From NCBI RefSeq assembly GCF_003710255.1, contig NZ_RHIB01000002.1, positions 1-64,000 of the forward strand: a stretch of 64,000 nucleotides of DNA, given 5' to 3'. A program made the position numbers and the translations under genes. Positions 50,324 through 61,801 of this stretch are shown here, piece after piece. This stretch comes from Alteribacter keqinensis. GTDB lineage: Bacteria; Bacillota; Bacilli; Bacillales; Salisediminibacteriaceae. Position 1 is the first letter of the stretch; the number at the start of each line of letters is the position of its first letter. The notes under the pieces were generated by a model, which saw only the letters and a program-made list of their open reading frames with translations, did no database searches and was not told the origin of the DNA.

Positions 50324-50605
50324 ATGAACATATTGGAGCAACAACCTTTTTATACTTCAGAAACACGAATAATTCATGGAGGATATGATACCCGTCGTCC
50401 TAGACCGGGCGGATGGGGTGGCGGTGGCTGGGGCGGCCGGCCGCGGCCAGGCTGGGGCGGCTATGGTGCAATCGGATTCGGCGCACCATTCTTGGGCGGT
50501 TTGTTAGGAGGAGCATTAGGCAGCTCATTGGCGGGTCCAAGCTATTATTATCCTCAGCCTTTCGGTTATCCGTACTATGCGTATGCTTATCCTTATTATT
50601 ACTAG
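50324..50605 (+). CDS. Gly/Tyr-rich small protein, spore-coat-like composition
   Basis: About 93-residue protein, not recognised. The N-terminal third is ordinary (EQQPFYTSETRIIHGGYD), then a Gly/Arg/Pro/Trp-rich part (RPGGWGGGGWGGRPRPGWGG), a glycine zipper-like IGFGAPFLGGLLGGALG and a Tyr/Pro tail ending YPYYAYAYPYYY. This composition is common in spore coat and surface proteins of Bacillus. GAGGGG lies before ATG 50324; a TTG at 50330 fits the spacing better and would shorten it by two codons. The 21-bp repeats begin right after its stop. Confidence 0.7.
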   Translation: MNILEQQPFYTSETRIIHGGYDTRRPRPGGWGGGGWGGRPRPGWGGYGAIGFGAPFLGGLLGGALGSSLAGPSYYYPQPFGYPYYAYAYPYYY

Positions 50606-50613
50606 GGAGGTGG

Positions 50614-50717
50614 CGGTTAAACAGGTTCTTGCTCGGTTTAAACAGGTTCTTGCTCGGTTTAAACACGTTATCAGCCGCTTTAAACAGGTTAGCACACCCT
50701 TTAAACAGGTTAGTCCT
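50614..50717. repeat. 21-bp tandem repeats, array C
   Basis: Five head-to-tail units of 20, 21, 21, 21 and 21 bp (50614, 50634, 50655, 50676, 50697), consensus CGGTTTAAACAGGTTNNNNCN. The TTTAAACAGGTT core is nearly invariant; the last six to eight bases vary. It is the clearest of the arrays and lies between the Gly/Tyr-rich gene and the suf operon terminator. Confidence 0.9.
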
Positions 50718-50749
50718 GCCTGCCCCGCATCCCCCACCCATTTCCCGCT

Positions 50750-50786
50750 AAAAAAGAACCTGGAGACCAAAATCTCCAGGCTCTTT
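50750..50786 (-). terminator. Terminator of the suf operon
   Basis: On the minus strand AGAGCCTGGAGA / TCTCCAGGTTCT stem (one G-U) with a 6-nt loop, then TTTTTTA. Confidence 0.92.
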
Positions 50787-50801
50787 CTATATTCAAGCGG
50801 A

Positions 50802-52199
50802 TTACCCGATAGAACCTTCCATCTCGAACTTGATCAGGCGGTTCATTTCTACGGCATATTCCATTGGAAGTTCTTTTGTGAATGGCTCGATGAAGCCCAT
50901 TACGATCATTTCTGTTGCTTCCTGCTCGGAAACACCACGGCTCATCAAGTAGAACAACTGCTCTTCAGACACTTTGGAAACTGTTGCTTCGTGCTCCAAA
51001 GTAATGTCGTTGTTTAAGATTTCATTGTATGGGATCGTATCGGAAGTGGACTCGTTATCCATGATAAGCGTGTCACACTCGATTTTGGATTTAGATCCTT
51101 CAGATTTTCGTCCGAAGTGACAGATTCCACGGTACGTTACCTTACCACCCTGCTTGGAGATGGACTTGGAAACGATCGTAGATGAGCAGTCAGGTGCTAA
51201 ATGGTGTACTTTCGCACCGGCATCCTGGTGCTGACCTTTACCTGCGATAGCAATGGAAAGGATGTTACCACGGGCACCGCGGCCTTTCATCACGACTGCA
51301 GGGTATTTCATCGTCAGCTTGGAACCAATGTTACCGTCAACCCATTCCATGTTGGCACCTTCTTCAGCAACGGCACGTTTTGTAACGAGGTTGAAGACGT
51401 TTGGCGCCCAGTTCTGGATTGTCGTGTAACGGCAGTAAGCGTTTTTCTTAACGATGATCTCAACAACCGCACTGTGTAGAGAGTTGGTTGTGTAAACAGG
51501 AGCTGTACAACCTTCTACATAGTGTACAGAGCTGTCTTCATCGGCAATGATAAGCGTACGCTCAAACTGACCCATGTTTTCAGAGTTAATACGGAAGTAT
51601 GCCTGAAGCGGTGTATCCGTTTTAATTCCTTTTGGTACATAGATGAACGATCCACCGGACCATACCGCAGAGTTTAATGCCGCGAATTTGTTATCAGATG
51701 GAGGAATCGTTTTTCCGAAATGCTCACGGAAAATATCTTCGTTCTCTTTTAGCGCTGTATCGGTGTCTTTAAACACGATTCCCTGCTCAGTAAGCTCTTC
51801 TTTCATGTTGTGGTAAACAACTTCAGATTCATACTGGGCAGATACCCCAGCAAGATACTTTTGCTCTGCTTCAGGAATACCGAGTTTATCAAATGTGTTC
51901 TTGATTTCTTCCGGTACTTCATCCCAGGAGCGCTCAGACTTCTCAGACGGCTTTACGTAGTACGTAATTTCATCGAAGTTCAATTCGCTCAAGTCGCCGC
52001 CCCACTGAGGCATTGGCATTTTATAAAACTGCTCCAGTGATTTCAAACGGAAATCGAGCATCCATTGTGGCTCTTCTTTCATACGGGAAATTTCCTCGAC
52101 GATTTCTTTTGTCAGTCCGCGTTTAGACCGAAAAATCGATACGTCCTTATCGGAAAAACCGTATTGATATTCACTGATTTCTGGCATTTTCTTTGCCAT
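50802..52199 (-). CDS. sufB: Fe-S cluster assembly protein SufB
   Basis: Scaffold subunit that with SufC and SufD builds Fe-S clusters. 465 residues, with a right-handed beta-helix core. It starts [19 protein letters not shown], has [20 protein letters not shown] and [22 protein letters not shown], and ends [18 protein letters not shown]; the conserved Cys in APDCSS and the Glu/His residues of the assembly site are present. ATG 52199 has GGGAGG upstream; the longer frame has no ribosome site. It is the last gene, 171 bp after sufU. Confidence 0.97.
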   Translation of the reverse strand: MAKKMPEISEYQYGFSDKDVSIFRSKRGLTKEIVEEISRMKEEPQWMLDFRLKSLEQFYKMPMPQWGGDLSELNFDEITYYVKPSEKSERSWDEVPEEIKNTFDKLGIPEAEQKYLAGVSAQYESEVVYHNMKEELTEQGIVFKDTDTALKENEDIFREHFGKTIPPSDNKFAALNSAVWSGGSFIYVPKGIKTDTPLQAYFRINSENMGQFERTLIIADEDSSVHYVEGCTAPVYTTNSLHSAVVEIIVKKNAYCRYTTIQNWAPNVFNLVTKRAVAEEGANMEWVDGNIGSKLTMKYPAVVMKGRGARGNILSIAIAGKGQHQDAGAKVHHLAPDCSSTIVSKSISKQGGKVTYRGICHFGRKSEGSKSKIECDTLIMDNESTSDTIPYNEILNNDITLEHEATVSKVSEEQLFYLMSRGVSEQEATEMIVMGFIEPFTKELPMEYAVEMNRLIKFEMEGSIG

Positions 52200-52370
52200 G
52201 TGAAAAACCTCCCTTGTGATTCTGGTAAAACCAAACCGCGCTTCCTTCATCCGACACTGTTTCCTTCAGTCATAAAGGGAAGCTTTCTTTAGACTTTAGG
52301 AGATGTTCCCTCTATTTTACACGATAATGCGTATCTTCTCCACCTATTGTGCTTAATGGGAGATGCCGGA

Positions 52371-55331
<2,961 letters not shown>

Positions 55332-55363
55332 TTTGTTTCCTCCTCCTTAAAAAACCGCTCTTA

Positions 55364-56143
55364 TTATTCGCCTACTGTCTCGTCTTCGATACCAAGTTCT
55401 TCTTTAATCCAGTCATAACCTTCAGCTTCAAGGCGCTCAGCAAGCTCAGGGCCACCGGATTTTACAATGCGTCCCTGCATCATTACGTGTACTTTGTCAG
55501 GCGTAATGTAGTTAAGAAGACGCTGATAGTGAGTGATGATTAAGCAGCCAAAGTCTTCATTGCGCATATCGTTAATCCCTTCGGCTACAACTTTAAGGGC
55601 ATCGATATCAAGACCTGAGTCAATCTCGTCAAGGATCGCAATCTTAGGCTCAAGCATCAATAACTGAAGAATTTCGTTACGCTTTTTCTCACCGCCGGAG
55701 AAACCTTCGTTCAGGTAACGGTGCTGAAAAGCCTGGTCCATATCAAGTGTATTCATTTTGTCATCCATTTTACGGATGAACTTCATTAGAGAGATTTCGT
55801 CGCCTTCTTCACGTTTCGCATTAATAGCGGAACGGATGAAGTCTGCGTTTGTCACGCCGCTGATTTCTGAAGGGTATTGCATAGCAAGGAACAAGCCGGC
55901 ACGAGCACGCTCATCTACTTCCATGTCAAGCAGGTCTTCGCCGTTGAATGTTGCTTTACCGCTTGTTACTTCATATTTAGGATGTCCCATTAAAGCAGAT
56001 GCAAGCGTTGATTTACCAGTACCGTTTGGTCCCATGATGGCATGGATTTCGCCGCCGTTCACTTCGATTCCGAAGCCTTTAAGAATTTCTTTTTCTTCAA
56101 TGGAAACATGAAGATCTTCAACTTTTAAATTTGGTGCTGTCAT
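55364..56143 (-). CDS. sufC: Fe-S cluster assembly ATPase SufC
   Basis: ABC-type ATPase of the SufBC2D complex, driving conformational change of the scaffold. 259 residues. Walker A GPNGTGKST (38-46), signature SGGEKKRNEI, Walker B AILDEIDSGLDID, and the H-loop in CLIITHYQRLLNYI. First gene of sufC-sufD-sufS-sufU-sufB; TGGAGG lies upstream of ATG 56143. Confidence 0.97.
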   Translation of the reverse strand: MTAPNLKVEDLHVSIEEKEILKGFGIEVNGGEIHAIMGPNGTGKSTLASALMGHPKYEVTSGKATFNGEDLLDMEVDERARAGLFLAMQYPSEISGVTNADFIRSAINAKREEGDEISLMKFIRKMDDKMNTLDMDQAFQHRYLNEGFSGGEKKRNEILQLLMLEPKIAILDEIDSGLDIDALKVVAEGINDMRNEDFGCLIITHYQRLLNYITPDKVHVMMQGRIVKSGGPELAERLEAEGYDWIKEELGIEDETVGE

Positions 56144-56250
56144 TTGTTCTAACCTCCATTTATTTTTTTCACGGCACAGAAGCCGCGAACAATTTGGCTT
56201 GCTTAATAAGAATGATGCACGTTACCCATTCTCACTTTATTCTCATTACA

Positions 56251-56279
56251 ATATTATATCATATGAAAGGTGAGTTCAA
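56251..56279 (-). promoter_or_regulatory. suf operon promoter candidate
   Basis: On the minus strand TTGAAC (56274-56279) is followed by TATAAT (56253-56258, 15-bp spacer) or TAATAT (56251-56256, 17-bp spacer), about 110 bp before sufC. Confidence 0.5.
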
Positions 56280-56484
56280 GGGAAAACGACACCCTGTTAC
56301 CTATTCAAACATATTTTGTAACCATTCTTCAAACCCATTTCCAACTCTATGTATTATTCCGAGGATATGAAAGTTCATTCAAACTCTGCCAGGCTCGATA
56401 TATCAACGTTTTCGCATTATAGAAACAGTCTGGGGACTTTCGATGGTTAATTCTCACTAAATCCTGACTAATTGAGAATGAACA
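56259..56484. other. Intergenic between sufC promoter and small membrane gene
   Basis: About 200 bp, AT-rich. ATTCTCA and TGAGAAT words at 56450-56485 could pair imperfectly after the small gene but do not form a clear terminator. No gene seen. Confidence 0.35.
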
Positions 56485-56700
56485 TCATTCTTGGTCCATT
56501 TCTTTATCCTTCAATACGGTGCTCCAGAAACCAAAAATAGCGACTCCGATCATCCCCATAATTAAGGCTCTCATGAGCATGGCAGATAAGCTGTATTCAT
56601 ATTGAAAAAACGTATTTGCAATGACAACGGCAATAAAAATCGTGATCAACGAATACCAGAACACTTTCTTCTCCCGTGTGGTCCTTTGTTTTTTCTCCAT
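56485..56700 (-). CDS. Small two-helix membrane protein
   Basis: 71-residue protein, not recognised. The N-terminus is basic (EKKQRTTREKK), followed by two hydrophobic segments (VFWYSLITIFIAVVIANTF and ALIMGMIGVAIFGFWSTVL) and a charged tail (KDKEMDQE). AAAGGAG precedes ATG 56700 at about 9 nt, and codon use resembles the neighbours. Real but of unknown function; it is between sufC and the yurZ homologue, on the same strand. Confidence 0.7.
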   Translation of the reverse strand: MEKKQRTTREKKVFWYSLITIFIAVVIANTFFQYEYSLSAMLMRALIMGMIGVAIFGFWSTVLKDKEMDQE

Positions 56701-57294
56701 GTCTTCATTCTCCTTTTAATTATTAGCGTTGTTAAGCATTGGCGTGGACTGTAAAGCTCTCTTAAACTCAAGTGTATTTCCTTTCATTGCCCTTTCAGCG
56801 TTTCATTAAGAAAAGACCAGTATGCGGGGACATACTGATCTTCAAGGCAGGTTCATGGATATTTATGATCACCCTATCTCTAGGTGTGCAATTGTCGTTG
56901 ATGATCAGACACCAGCTTTATGCTAGCCTGATGGTCCAGATCTCTTGCTCTTTCCACTTTCATGCGGTTATCCAGATTGTTACTGTACTCCGCATAGCTC
57001 ATTCCGTGTGACTGCTGCATTCCTTTTTCCATCTCGCTTGTGTGATTCAATTGAATCTGATGGATAATAAATCAACCCTTTCAAATTTTTTGGTCAAAAG
57101 ATCTGACAAGATACATGTACCTTTTATGGATATAATGTAAACTTGTTTTTATGTGATCTTTTTAACATAGTGTCATTTTACCACGTGGGTTGAGTTACTC
57201 CAATTTCCCTGAGCATGGATCCAGGACCAAATTGACTGAAAATTCTATTCAGTGAGCACTGATCACATGATCTTCTAAAATAACCCCATTTTTC
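56701..57294. other. Long intergenic region
   Basis: Nearly 600 bp. It contains a hairpin GACCAGTATG / CATACTGATC (56814-56840) without a T-run, the candidate 50-codon ORF at 56880-57032 (minus strand), and an AT-rich segment near 57060-57180. No RNA gene recognised. Confidence 0.4.
56880..57032 (-). CDS. Candidate 50-residue protein
   Basis: ATG 57032 to TAG 56880 gives a frame starting MEKGMQQSHGMSYAEYSN and ending KLVSDHQRQLHT, hydrophilic and rich in Gln, His, Ser and Asp. The residue mix looks like a protein rather than noise. The ribosome site (AAGCGAG) is weak and no promoter is clear. Composition resembles small spore-associated proteins, but I cannot assign a family. Confidence 0.35.
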   Translation of the reverse strand: MEKGMQQSHGMSYAEYSNNLDNRMKVERARDLDHQASIKLVSDHQRQLHT

Positions 57295-57327
57295 ACCGAA
57301 AAGCACCCGATTCCTCCAGGTGCTTTC
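57295..57327 (-). terminator. Terminator of the yurZ homologue
   Basis: On the minus strand AAAGCACC / GGTGCTTT stem with an 11-nt loop, then TTCGG; the tail is weak. Confidence 0.6.
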
Positions 57328-57334
57328 CATAAAA

Positions 57335-57709
57335 TTAATGGGGCTGTATATCCAGCTCAGTCATACACTGCTCCACAAGAGTCACTGCCTGACTCATCGC
57401 TCCGCCACCGCCAAAGGCTCCGGTGACAGCTACCGCCTCAAGAATTTCCTGCTGTGAGCAACCTTGATCAAGACACCCTTTTGTATGATAAATAATGCAG
57501 TATTCATCCTGCGAATAAAGAGCAATACCAAGGGCAATCAACTGCTTTTCCTTCTGGGTCAGCTCCCCTGCTTCAAAGCACGCTTCTGTAAAGGCATTGT
57601 ATTTTCGTGCAATATCAGGCATCTGCTCTGTAAAATGCCCGAGACCTGCTTTGTAGTCATGAAGCGCCTGCTGAACTGAGGACATTTGCTGGTTATTATG
57701 CTGTTCCAT
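57335..57709 (-). CDS. yurZ: YurZ, carboxymuconolactone decarboxylase/AhpD-like protein
   Basis: 124-residue helical protein of the AhpD-like superfamily. The motif region is [21 protein letters not shown], with Cys and His spaced C-x3-H followed by a further Cys, then [18 protein letters not shown]. AhpD-like proteins often have peroxidase or redox partner roles; the lack of a CxxC makes the activity uncertain. B. subtilis has yurZ at the same place, before the suf and met genes. AGGAG lies before ATG 57709. Confidence 0.88.
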   Translation of the reverse strand: MEQHNNQQMSSVQQALHDYKAGLGHFTEQMPDIARKYNAFTEACFEAGELTQKEKQLIALGIALYSQDEYCIIYHTKGCLDQGCSQQEILEAVAVTGAFGGGGAMSQAVTLVEQCMTELDIQPH

Positions 57710-57949
57710 TTTTCATCTCTCCTTATAGTCATTTCACACCTTTTAGTATGAGTTGAAGGAGTGGAATTTATGTTTTAATGAAAAAAGTGTTGTTGTTATT
57801 GCTCTGATTGATGCTGCCTTTGTTTAGGAGTTCCTCTTTATCCGCCAGCAGGGCGGGCATCCAATTTCGATGAGAGTCTACCTTAAAAAAATTAGGTATG
57901 GTGCTATAACCCTTCATTTCAATTTGCTTTGTTGAACGGAATACACTCA

Positions 57950-58320
57950 CTTCCCCCGGACTCCCGTCGAGCCTCCAGCTACGCGGAGCCGCTGAAAAAG
58001 TCTTCCTTTTAAATAGTCTCAGAAAAGGTAGGTGTTGATCTACGGGCGGCTCTATCCTCAGCGCTGCGCGCTTGTGGGGTCTCCCCGGAACTCGCTTTTC
58101 CCGCAGGTGTGTCGCGCATTCGCTCCAATCAACACTTTTTTTATAACAACAATGACTTTTAGCACATCAAAAAATCAAAACCCCCTTTGCAATCAGTGCC
58201 CTAAAGTGGTGATTTATTATTGGACTTTGACTTTTTCAGTGGCTTCGCTTTGCCCCAGTGGGGTCTCGTCTGTCTCGCACTTCCGCAGGGAGCCTCGCGT
58301 ATCCATTTAACTCCGCACTA
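57950..58320. repeat. Dispersed GC-rich intergenic repeat, copy 3
   Basis: GC-rich block in the 820-bp gap before metQ. The 68-bp piece 58079-58146 is identical at 65 of 68 positions to 63930-63997 at the right edge of the window; it contains ACTCGCTTTTCCCGCAGG and GTGTCGCGCAT. It is bracketed by CTGAAAAAGTC (near 57990) and GACTTTTTCAG (near 58227), and a second, shorter similar half follows to about 58310. Confidence 0.85.
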
Positions 58321-58402
58321 TGCGCTGTGATAATCAAATGAAAAGGATAACTCAGCCAAAAAAAAACACACTCCTACTTTCATCCGAGTATCGATGTGAG
58401 GT

Positions 58403-58464
58403 CATTTATCTTGAATTCTTTCCTTTTATCATGAATCCGCAGACATTTATCATGAACCCTGCCG
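58403..58464. repeat. Degenerate ~21-bp direct repeats, array D
   Basis: Three units of 21, 20 and 21 bp (58403, 58424, 58444) sharing TTTATCATGAA, just before the metNIQ terminator. Confidence 0.75.
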
Positions 58465-58479
58465 CTGATATGTAAAATC

Positions 58480-58517
58480 CCAAAAAACGCCTCCCCATAA
58501 AAGGGAAGACGTTTTTT
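58480..58517 (-). terminator. Terminator of metNIQ
   Basis: AAAAAACGCCTCCC / GGGAAGACGTTTTTT stem (one mismatch, one G-U) with T-run on the minus strand. Confidence 0.88.
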
Positions 58518-58529
58518 GCATATCAACTA

Positions 58530-59348
58530 TTATTCACCTGCCGGTACTACGGCTCCATCATATTCTTCAAGGATGAAGTCGCGCACTTCTTCAGAGCGGA
58601 GAACTTCTACAAGCTTCTCAATATCTTCATTGCCTTCATCTTCGCTTCGAATGGCAATGACGTTCACATAAGGGTTGTCCAGCTCGGAAGACTCCAGAGC
58701 AATTGCATCTTCATGTGGATCAAGATCTGCTTCGAGAGCATAGTTACCATTAATTAATACAGCATCACCTTCACCGTTGTTAAAGGCTTGCGGAAGAATA
58801 GCAGCCTCAAAGTCGGCTCTGAAGTTGAGGTCTCGAGGGTTTTCTTCGATATCGTCAAGAGTGGCATCAGTTCCGGCACCTTCAGTTAATGTAATCAACC
58901 CTTCTTCCTCAAGCATGAGGAGGATACGGCCGTGGTCGGCAATGTTATCACTCATAAGAATTTCAGCACCATCAGGAAGCTCATCCAGGGAGCTGTAGTC
59001 CTGGGAATAGACACCGATCGGCTCAATGTGAATACCGCCGGCATTTACAAAATCATAATCATCGTTGGAGGCAATCTGGTCCTCAAGATACGGGACATGC
59101 TGGAAATAGTTTGCATCAAGTTCACCGTTAGCAAGTGCACGGTTTGGCGTAACATAATCGTTAAACGTCTGAACCTCAAGGTTAATTCCTTCTTCAGCGA
59201 GAAGCGGTTCTGCAAATTCAAGGATCTGGGAGTGAGGAATGTTTGTTGCCCCGACTACAAGTGTATCTTCGTCATCTCCTCCGCCGCATGCTGTAAGAAT
59301 TCCTGCTGTTAATGTGATGACACCAAGTCCTGCAATTGTTTTCTTCAT
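58530..59348 (-). CDS. metQ: Methionine ABC transporter substrate-binding lipoprotein MetQ
   Basis: Binds methionine outside the membrane and delivers it to MetIN. 272 residues with a lipoprotein signal ending GILTACGGGDD (lipobox LTAC) and a short acidic linker. NlpA/MetQ family segments: VVGATNIPHSQILEFAEPLL, NRALANGELDANYFQHVPYL, GVYSQDYSSLDELPDGA and NGNYALEADLDP. It follows metI by 25 bp and ends at a strong terminator. Confidence 0.95.
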   Translation of the reverse strand: MKKTIAGLGVITLTAGILTACGGGDDEDTLVVGATNIPHSQILEFAEPLLAEEGINLEVQTFNDYVTPNRALANGELDANYFQHVPYLEDQIASNDDYDFVNAGGIHIEPIGVYSQDYSSLDELPDGAEILMSDNIADHGRILLMLEEEGLITLTEGAGTDATLDDIEENPRDLNFRADFEAAILPQAFNNGEGDAVLINGNYALEADLDPHEDAIALESSELDNPYVNVIAIRSEDEGNEDIEKLVEVLRSEEVRDFILEEYDGAVVPAGE

Positions 59349-59373
59349 GGTTTCATATCTCCTTTTTCATTCA

Positions 59374-60042
59374 TTATCGTTTGTCTAGAACATACGTTAA
59401 TCTGTCGCCAATAAACTGAACAATAAATACCAGTATGAGTACCGCAATCGTCGCCGCAATTGTCACATCGTCATTGTAGCGCTGAAAGCCTTCCCGGTAT
59501 GCAAAATCACCGAGTCCGCCGGCTCCGATCACTCCTGCCATGGCCGTGTAGCTGATTAATGCAATGGCTGTAACGGTTATCCCCGACATTAAAGCCGGCA
59601 TGGATTCTGGCAGCAGTACTTTAAAGATAATTTCACGGTTGTTCGCCCCCATCGCTTTCGAAGCTTCAATAACACCTTTGTCGATCTCACGAAGGCCGAT
59701 TTCCACCATTCGTGCATAAAATGGCGCAGCCCCGAAAATCAAAGCCGGCAATGCAGCTGATGGTCCAAGCATCGTGCCGAGAATGGCGACCGTAACCGGG
59801 ATGAGAAGAACAATTAATATAATGAAAGGAATCGAGCGAAATAAGTTGACAAATCCTGCAGTAATTCCGTTTATGACTTTGTTTTCCCACAGGTTGCCTT
59901 TGCTCGTTAAAAACAGGACCAGTCCGAGAGCAACCCCTATTATAAAGGTAAAGAATACGGAAATGACCGTCATATACAGTGTCTCAAGAGTAGCGTCCCA
60001 CAGCCTGAGCCAGTTTACGTTTGGAAATAATGCTTCAACCAC
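59374..60042 (-). CDS. metI: Methionine ABC transporter permease MetI
   Basis: Membrane permease of the methionine importer (MetP in B. subtilis). 222 residues with five helices and the cytoplasmic coupling EAA loop in EASKAMGANNREIIFKVLLPESMPALMSGI. Start GTG 60042 overlaps metN by 8 bp and has GGAGGTG at about 8 nt, a good translational coupling arrangement. Confidence 0.95.
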   Translation of the reverse strand: MVEALFPNVNWLRLWDATLETLYMTVISVFFTFIIGVALGLVLFLTSKGNLWENKVINGITAGFVNLFRSIPFIILIVLLIPVTVAILGTMLGPSAALPALIFGAAPFYARMVEIGLREIDKGVIEASKAMGANNREIIFKVLLPESMPALMSGITVTAIALISYTAMAGVIGAGGLGDFAYREGFQRYNDDVTIAATIAVLILVFIVQFIGDRLTYVLDKR

Positions 60043-61060
60043 CGTGGATCACCTCCACTTCAACTTTTTCCTTTTTAATGTGAGCAATCACGCTTTCCAG
60101 CTCACTCTTTTCTCCTTCAATCCCCACGAACAATGACCCGTAAGCGCCATTCTGGGTGGAAGAAATCTTTCCTTGAAGAATGTTTATTGTCACATTGTAG
60201 GTTCTGATCAGATCAGTGATCAGATGTTTCGTTACATCATTGCCTACAAACGTAAGCTGCAGCACCTGACCAATGCCCTCTTCACCAAACAGATGCTCAA
60301 GGGATTTCTCTGTTTCTTCAGGTTCTGTTACCTGCTTCACAAACTCTTTCGTCATTTCTTCTTTCGGCTGCTTGAACACATCCAGGACATTTCCCTGTTC
60401 AACCACTTTTCCTTCTTCCATCACAGCTACACGGTGACAGATCTTCCTGATAACGTGCATTTCGTGTGTAATGAGCACAATTGTAAGACCGAGCTTTTGA
60501 TTAATATCAACGAGAAGATCAAGAATGGAATCTGTCGTTTTCGGATCAAGCGCCGATGTGGCTTCGTCACACAAAAGAACTTCCGGGTTGTTTGCCAGTG
60601 CCCGGGCGATGCCTACACGCTGCTTTTGCCCGCCGCTCAGCTGTGAAGGGTACGATCCGCCTCTGCCTTCGAGACCCACAAGCTTGATGAGCTCTTCCAC
60701 TCTCTTCTTTCTTTTTTCCTTAGGTACTCCGGCAATCTCAAGGGGAAAAGAAATATTGTCCCGCACAGTCCGGCTCCACAGCAAATTGAAATGTTGAAAA
60801 ATCATTCCGATTCCCTGCCGGGCAAAACGCAGTTCATTTTTTGACAAAGAACCCATGTCCTTGTCATTGAGCGTTACGTTTCCGGAAGTCGGCCTCTCGA
60901 GCATGTTTAACATTCGGATCAATGTGCTTTTCCCGGCGCCACTGTATCCGATCACACCAAAGATTTCACCTTTTTCGATGGTAAGATCGACATTATCTAC
61001 AGCCGTAACCTGGCCGTCTTTTGTCTGAAATAGTTTTTGAATCTGTTTTAATTCAATCAT
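60035..61060 (-). CDS. metN: Methionine ABC transporter ATPase MetN
   Basis: ATPase of the methionine importer, 341 residues. Walker A GYSGAGKS (38-45), signature LSGGQKQRVGIARAL, Walker B VLLCDEATSALDP, and a C-terminal NIL/ACT-like domain (about 265-341) that in E. coli binds methionine and shuts down transport (trans-inhibition). Start ATG 61060 with GGAGG at 9 nt; the TTG at 61069 overlaps that site. First gene of metN-metI-metQ. Confidence 0.96.
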   Translation of the reverse strand: MIELKQIQKLFQTKDGQVTAVDNVDLTIEKGEIFGVIGYSGAGKSTLIRMLNMLERPTSGNVTLNDKDMGSLSKNELRFARQGIGMIFQHFNLLWSRTVRDNISFPLEIAGVPKEKRKKRVEELIKLVGLEGRGGSYPSQLSGGQKQRVGIARALANNPEVLLCDEATSALDPKTTDSILDLLVDINQKLGLTIVLITHEMHVIRKICHRVAVMEEGKVVEQGNVLDVFKQPKEEMTKEFVKQVTEPEETEKSLEHLFGEEGIGQVLQLTFVGNDVTKHLITDLIRTYNVTINILQGKISSTQNGAYGSLFVGIEGEKSELESVIAHIKKEKVEVEVIHGG

Positions 61061-61149
61061 CTGCTCCAACCTCCAATAGCAAGAGGACTCTTAATTTGAG
61101 TACCAGTTCATATGCTCTCTTAGTATGCAGTGTCTGATATGAGAGTAAA

Positions 61150-61322
61150 CAAAAAACCTCTCTGCTGAAAAATGAGCAGAAAGGTTTGCAATCTAAAGAA
61201 CCTCTCTCTCATCTCTCAAAGCATCAACACCTGCTTTGTAGGAATTGGCACCTTCCAATCACACGGATCAGCGGTTGCCGGGTTTCATCGGGCCTGTCCC
61301 TCCACCTCTCTTGATAAGAGAA
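61150..61322 (-). ncRNA. SAM-I riboswitch (S box) with terminator
   Basis: On the minus strand the aptamer (61201-61322) reads CTCTTATCAAGAGAGGTGGA, GGGACAGGCCCGATGAAACC, CGGCAACC, AAGGTGCCAATTCC and GATGAGAGAG, the invariant S-box blocks in order. It is followed by a terminator (61150-61188): AACCTTTCTGCT / AGCAGAGAGGTT then TTTTTTGTTT. High SAM should terminate transcription before metN. Confidence 0.97.
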
Positions 61323-61364
61323 TCTATAAAATTGTTTTATTGCTTTACTGTAGCACTGAGTTGA

Positions 61365-61393
61365 ATATTAGCATGGGGAAAATAACGTGTCAA
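61365..61393 (-). promoter_or_regulatory. Promoter of the metNIQ transcript
   Basis: On the minus strand TTGACA (61388-61393) and TAATAT (61365-61370) are 17 bp apart, 40 bp upstream of the SAM aptamer. The -35 hexamer overlaps the stop codon of the yusD-like gene. Confidence 0.85.
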
Positions 61394-61761
61394 CTGTTAT
61401 CTCTTAATCTTAAATCTTTGCTTAAATACCAGAGTGATTCAAGAAGCAGCAGGTCCCGGAGACGTCCGGTTGCTGACAGGTCGCCTCTTTTTTTCAGGTT
61501 CAAAAGGAACTCATCGCCGTTAAACAACGTCTTCATGGCTTCCCGGTCACCATGAATCGTTACGTGGCTTGTTTCATTATTATATTGTGAGATCGAGATG
61601 GTATTTCCGGTCAGCGATAACAACCAGCTTTCCTCATTGCAAATAAGACAGACGTCGAGAATCGTTTCGTCCAGCAAACCTAACAGGTTATCTGTCTTCC
61701 TCATTCGTTTGATCGATGAAGTGAGCAGCTTTTTCACGGACACACACACACACCGCCTCAT
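61390..61761 (-). CDS. YusD-like SCP2-domain protein
   Basis: About 120 residues. The body VTIHGDREAMKTLFNGDEFLL and KRGDLSATGRLRDLLLLESLWYL follow the SCP2 sterol-carrier-like fold, a lipid-binding or accessory domain. B. subtilis has yusD, a protein of this kind, next to metNPQ. The start is uncertain: ATG 61761 lacks a good ribosome site and is followed by a (TG)n tract encoding RCVCVSV; GTG codons within that tract, after GAGGCGG, are alternatives (for example 61743). It is 41 bp after the MFS gene and probably cotranscribed with it. Confidence 0.65.
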   Translation of the reverse strand: MRRCVCVSVKKLLTSSIKRMRKTDNLLGLLDETILDVCLICNEESWLLSLTGNTISISQYNNETSHVTIHGDREAMKTLFNGDEFLLNLKKRGDLSATGRLRDLLLLESLWYLSKDLRLRDNS

Positions 61762-61801
61762 TTTTACTTTCTTTTTGTCACTATTCGTGATGATAAGACT
61801 G

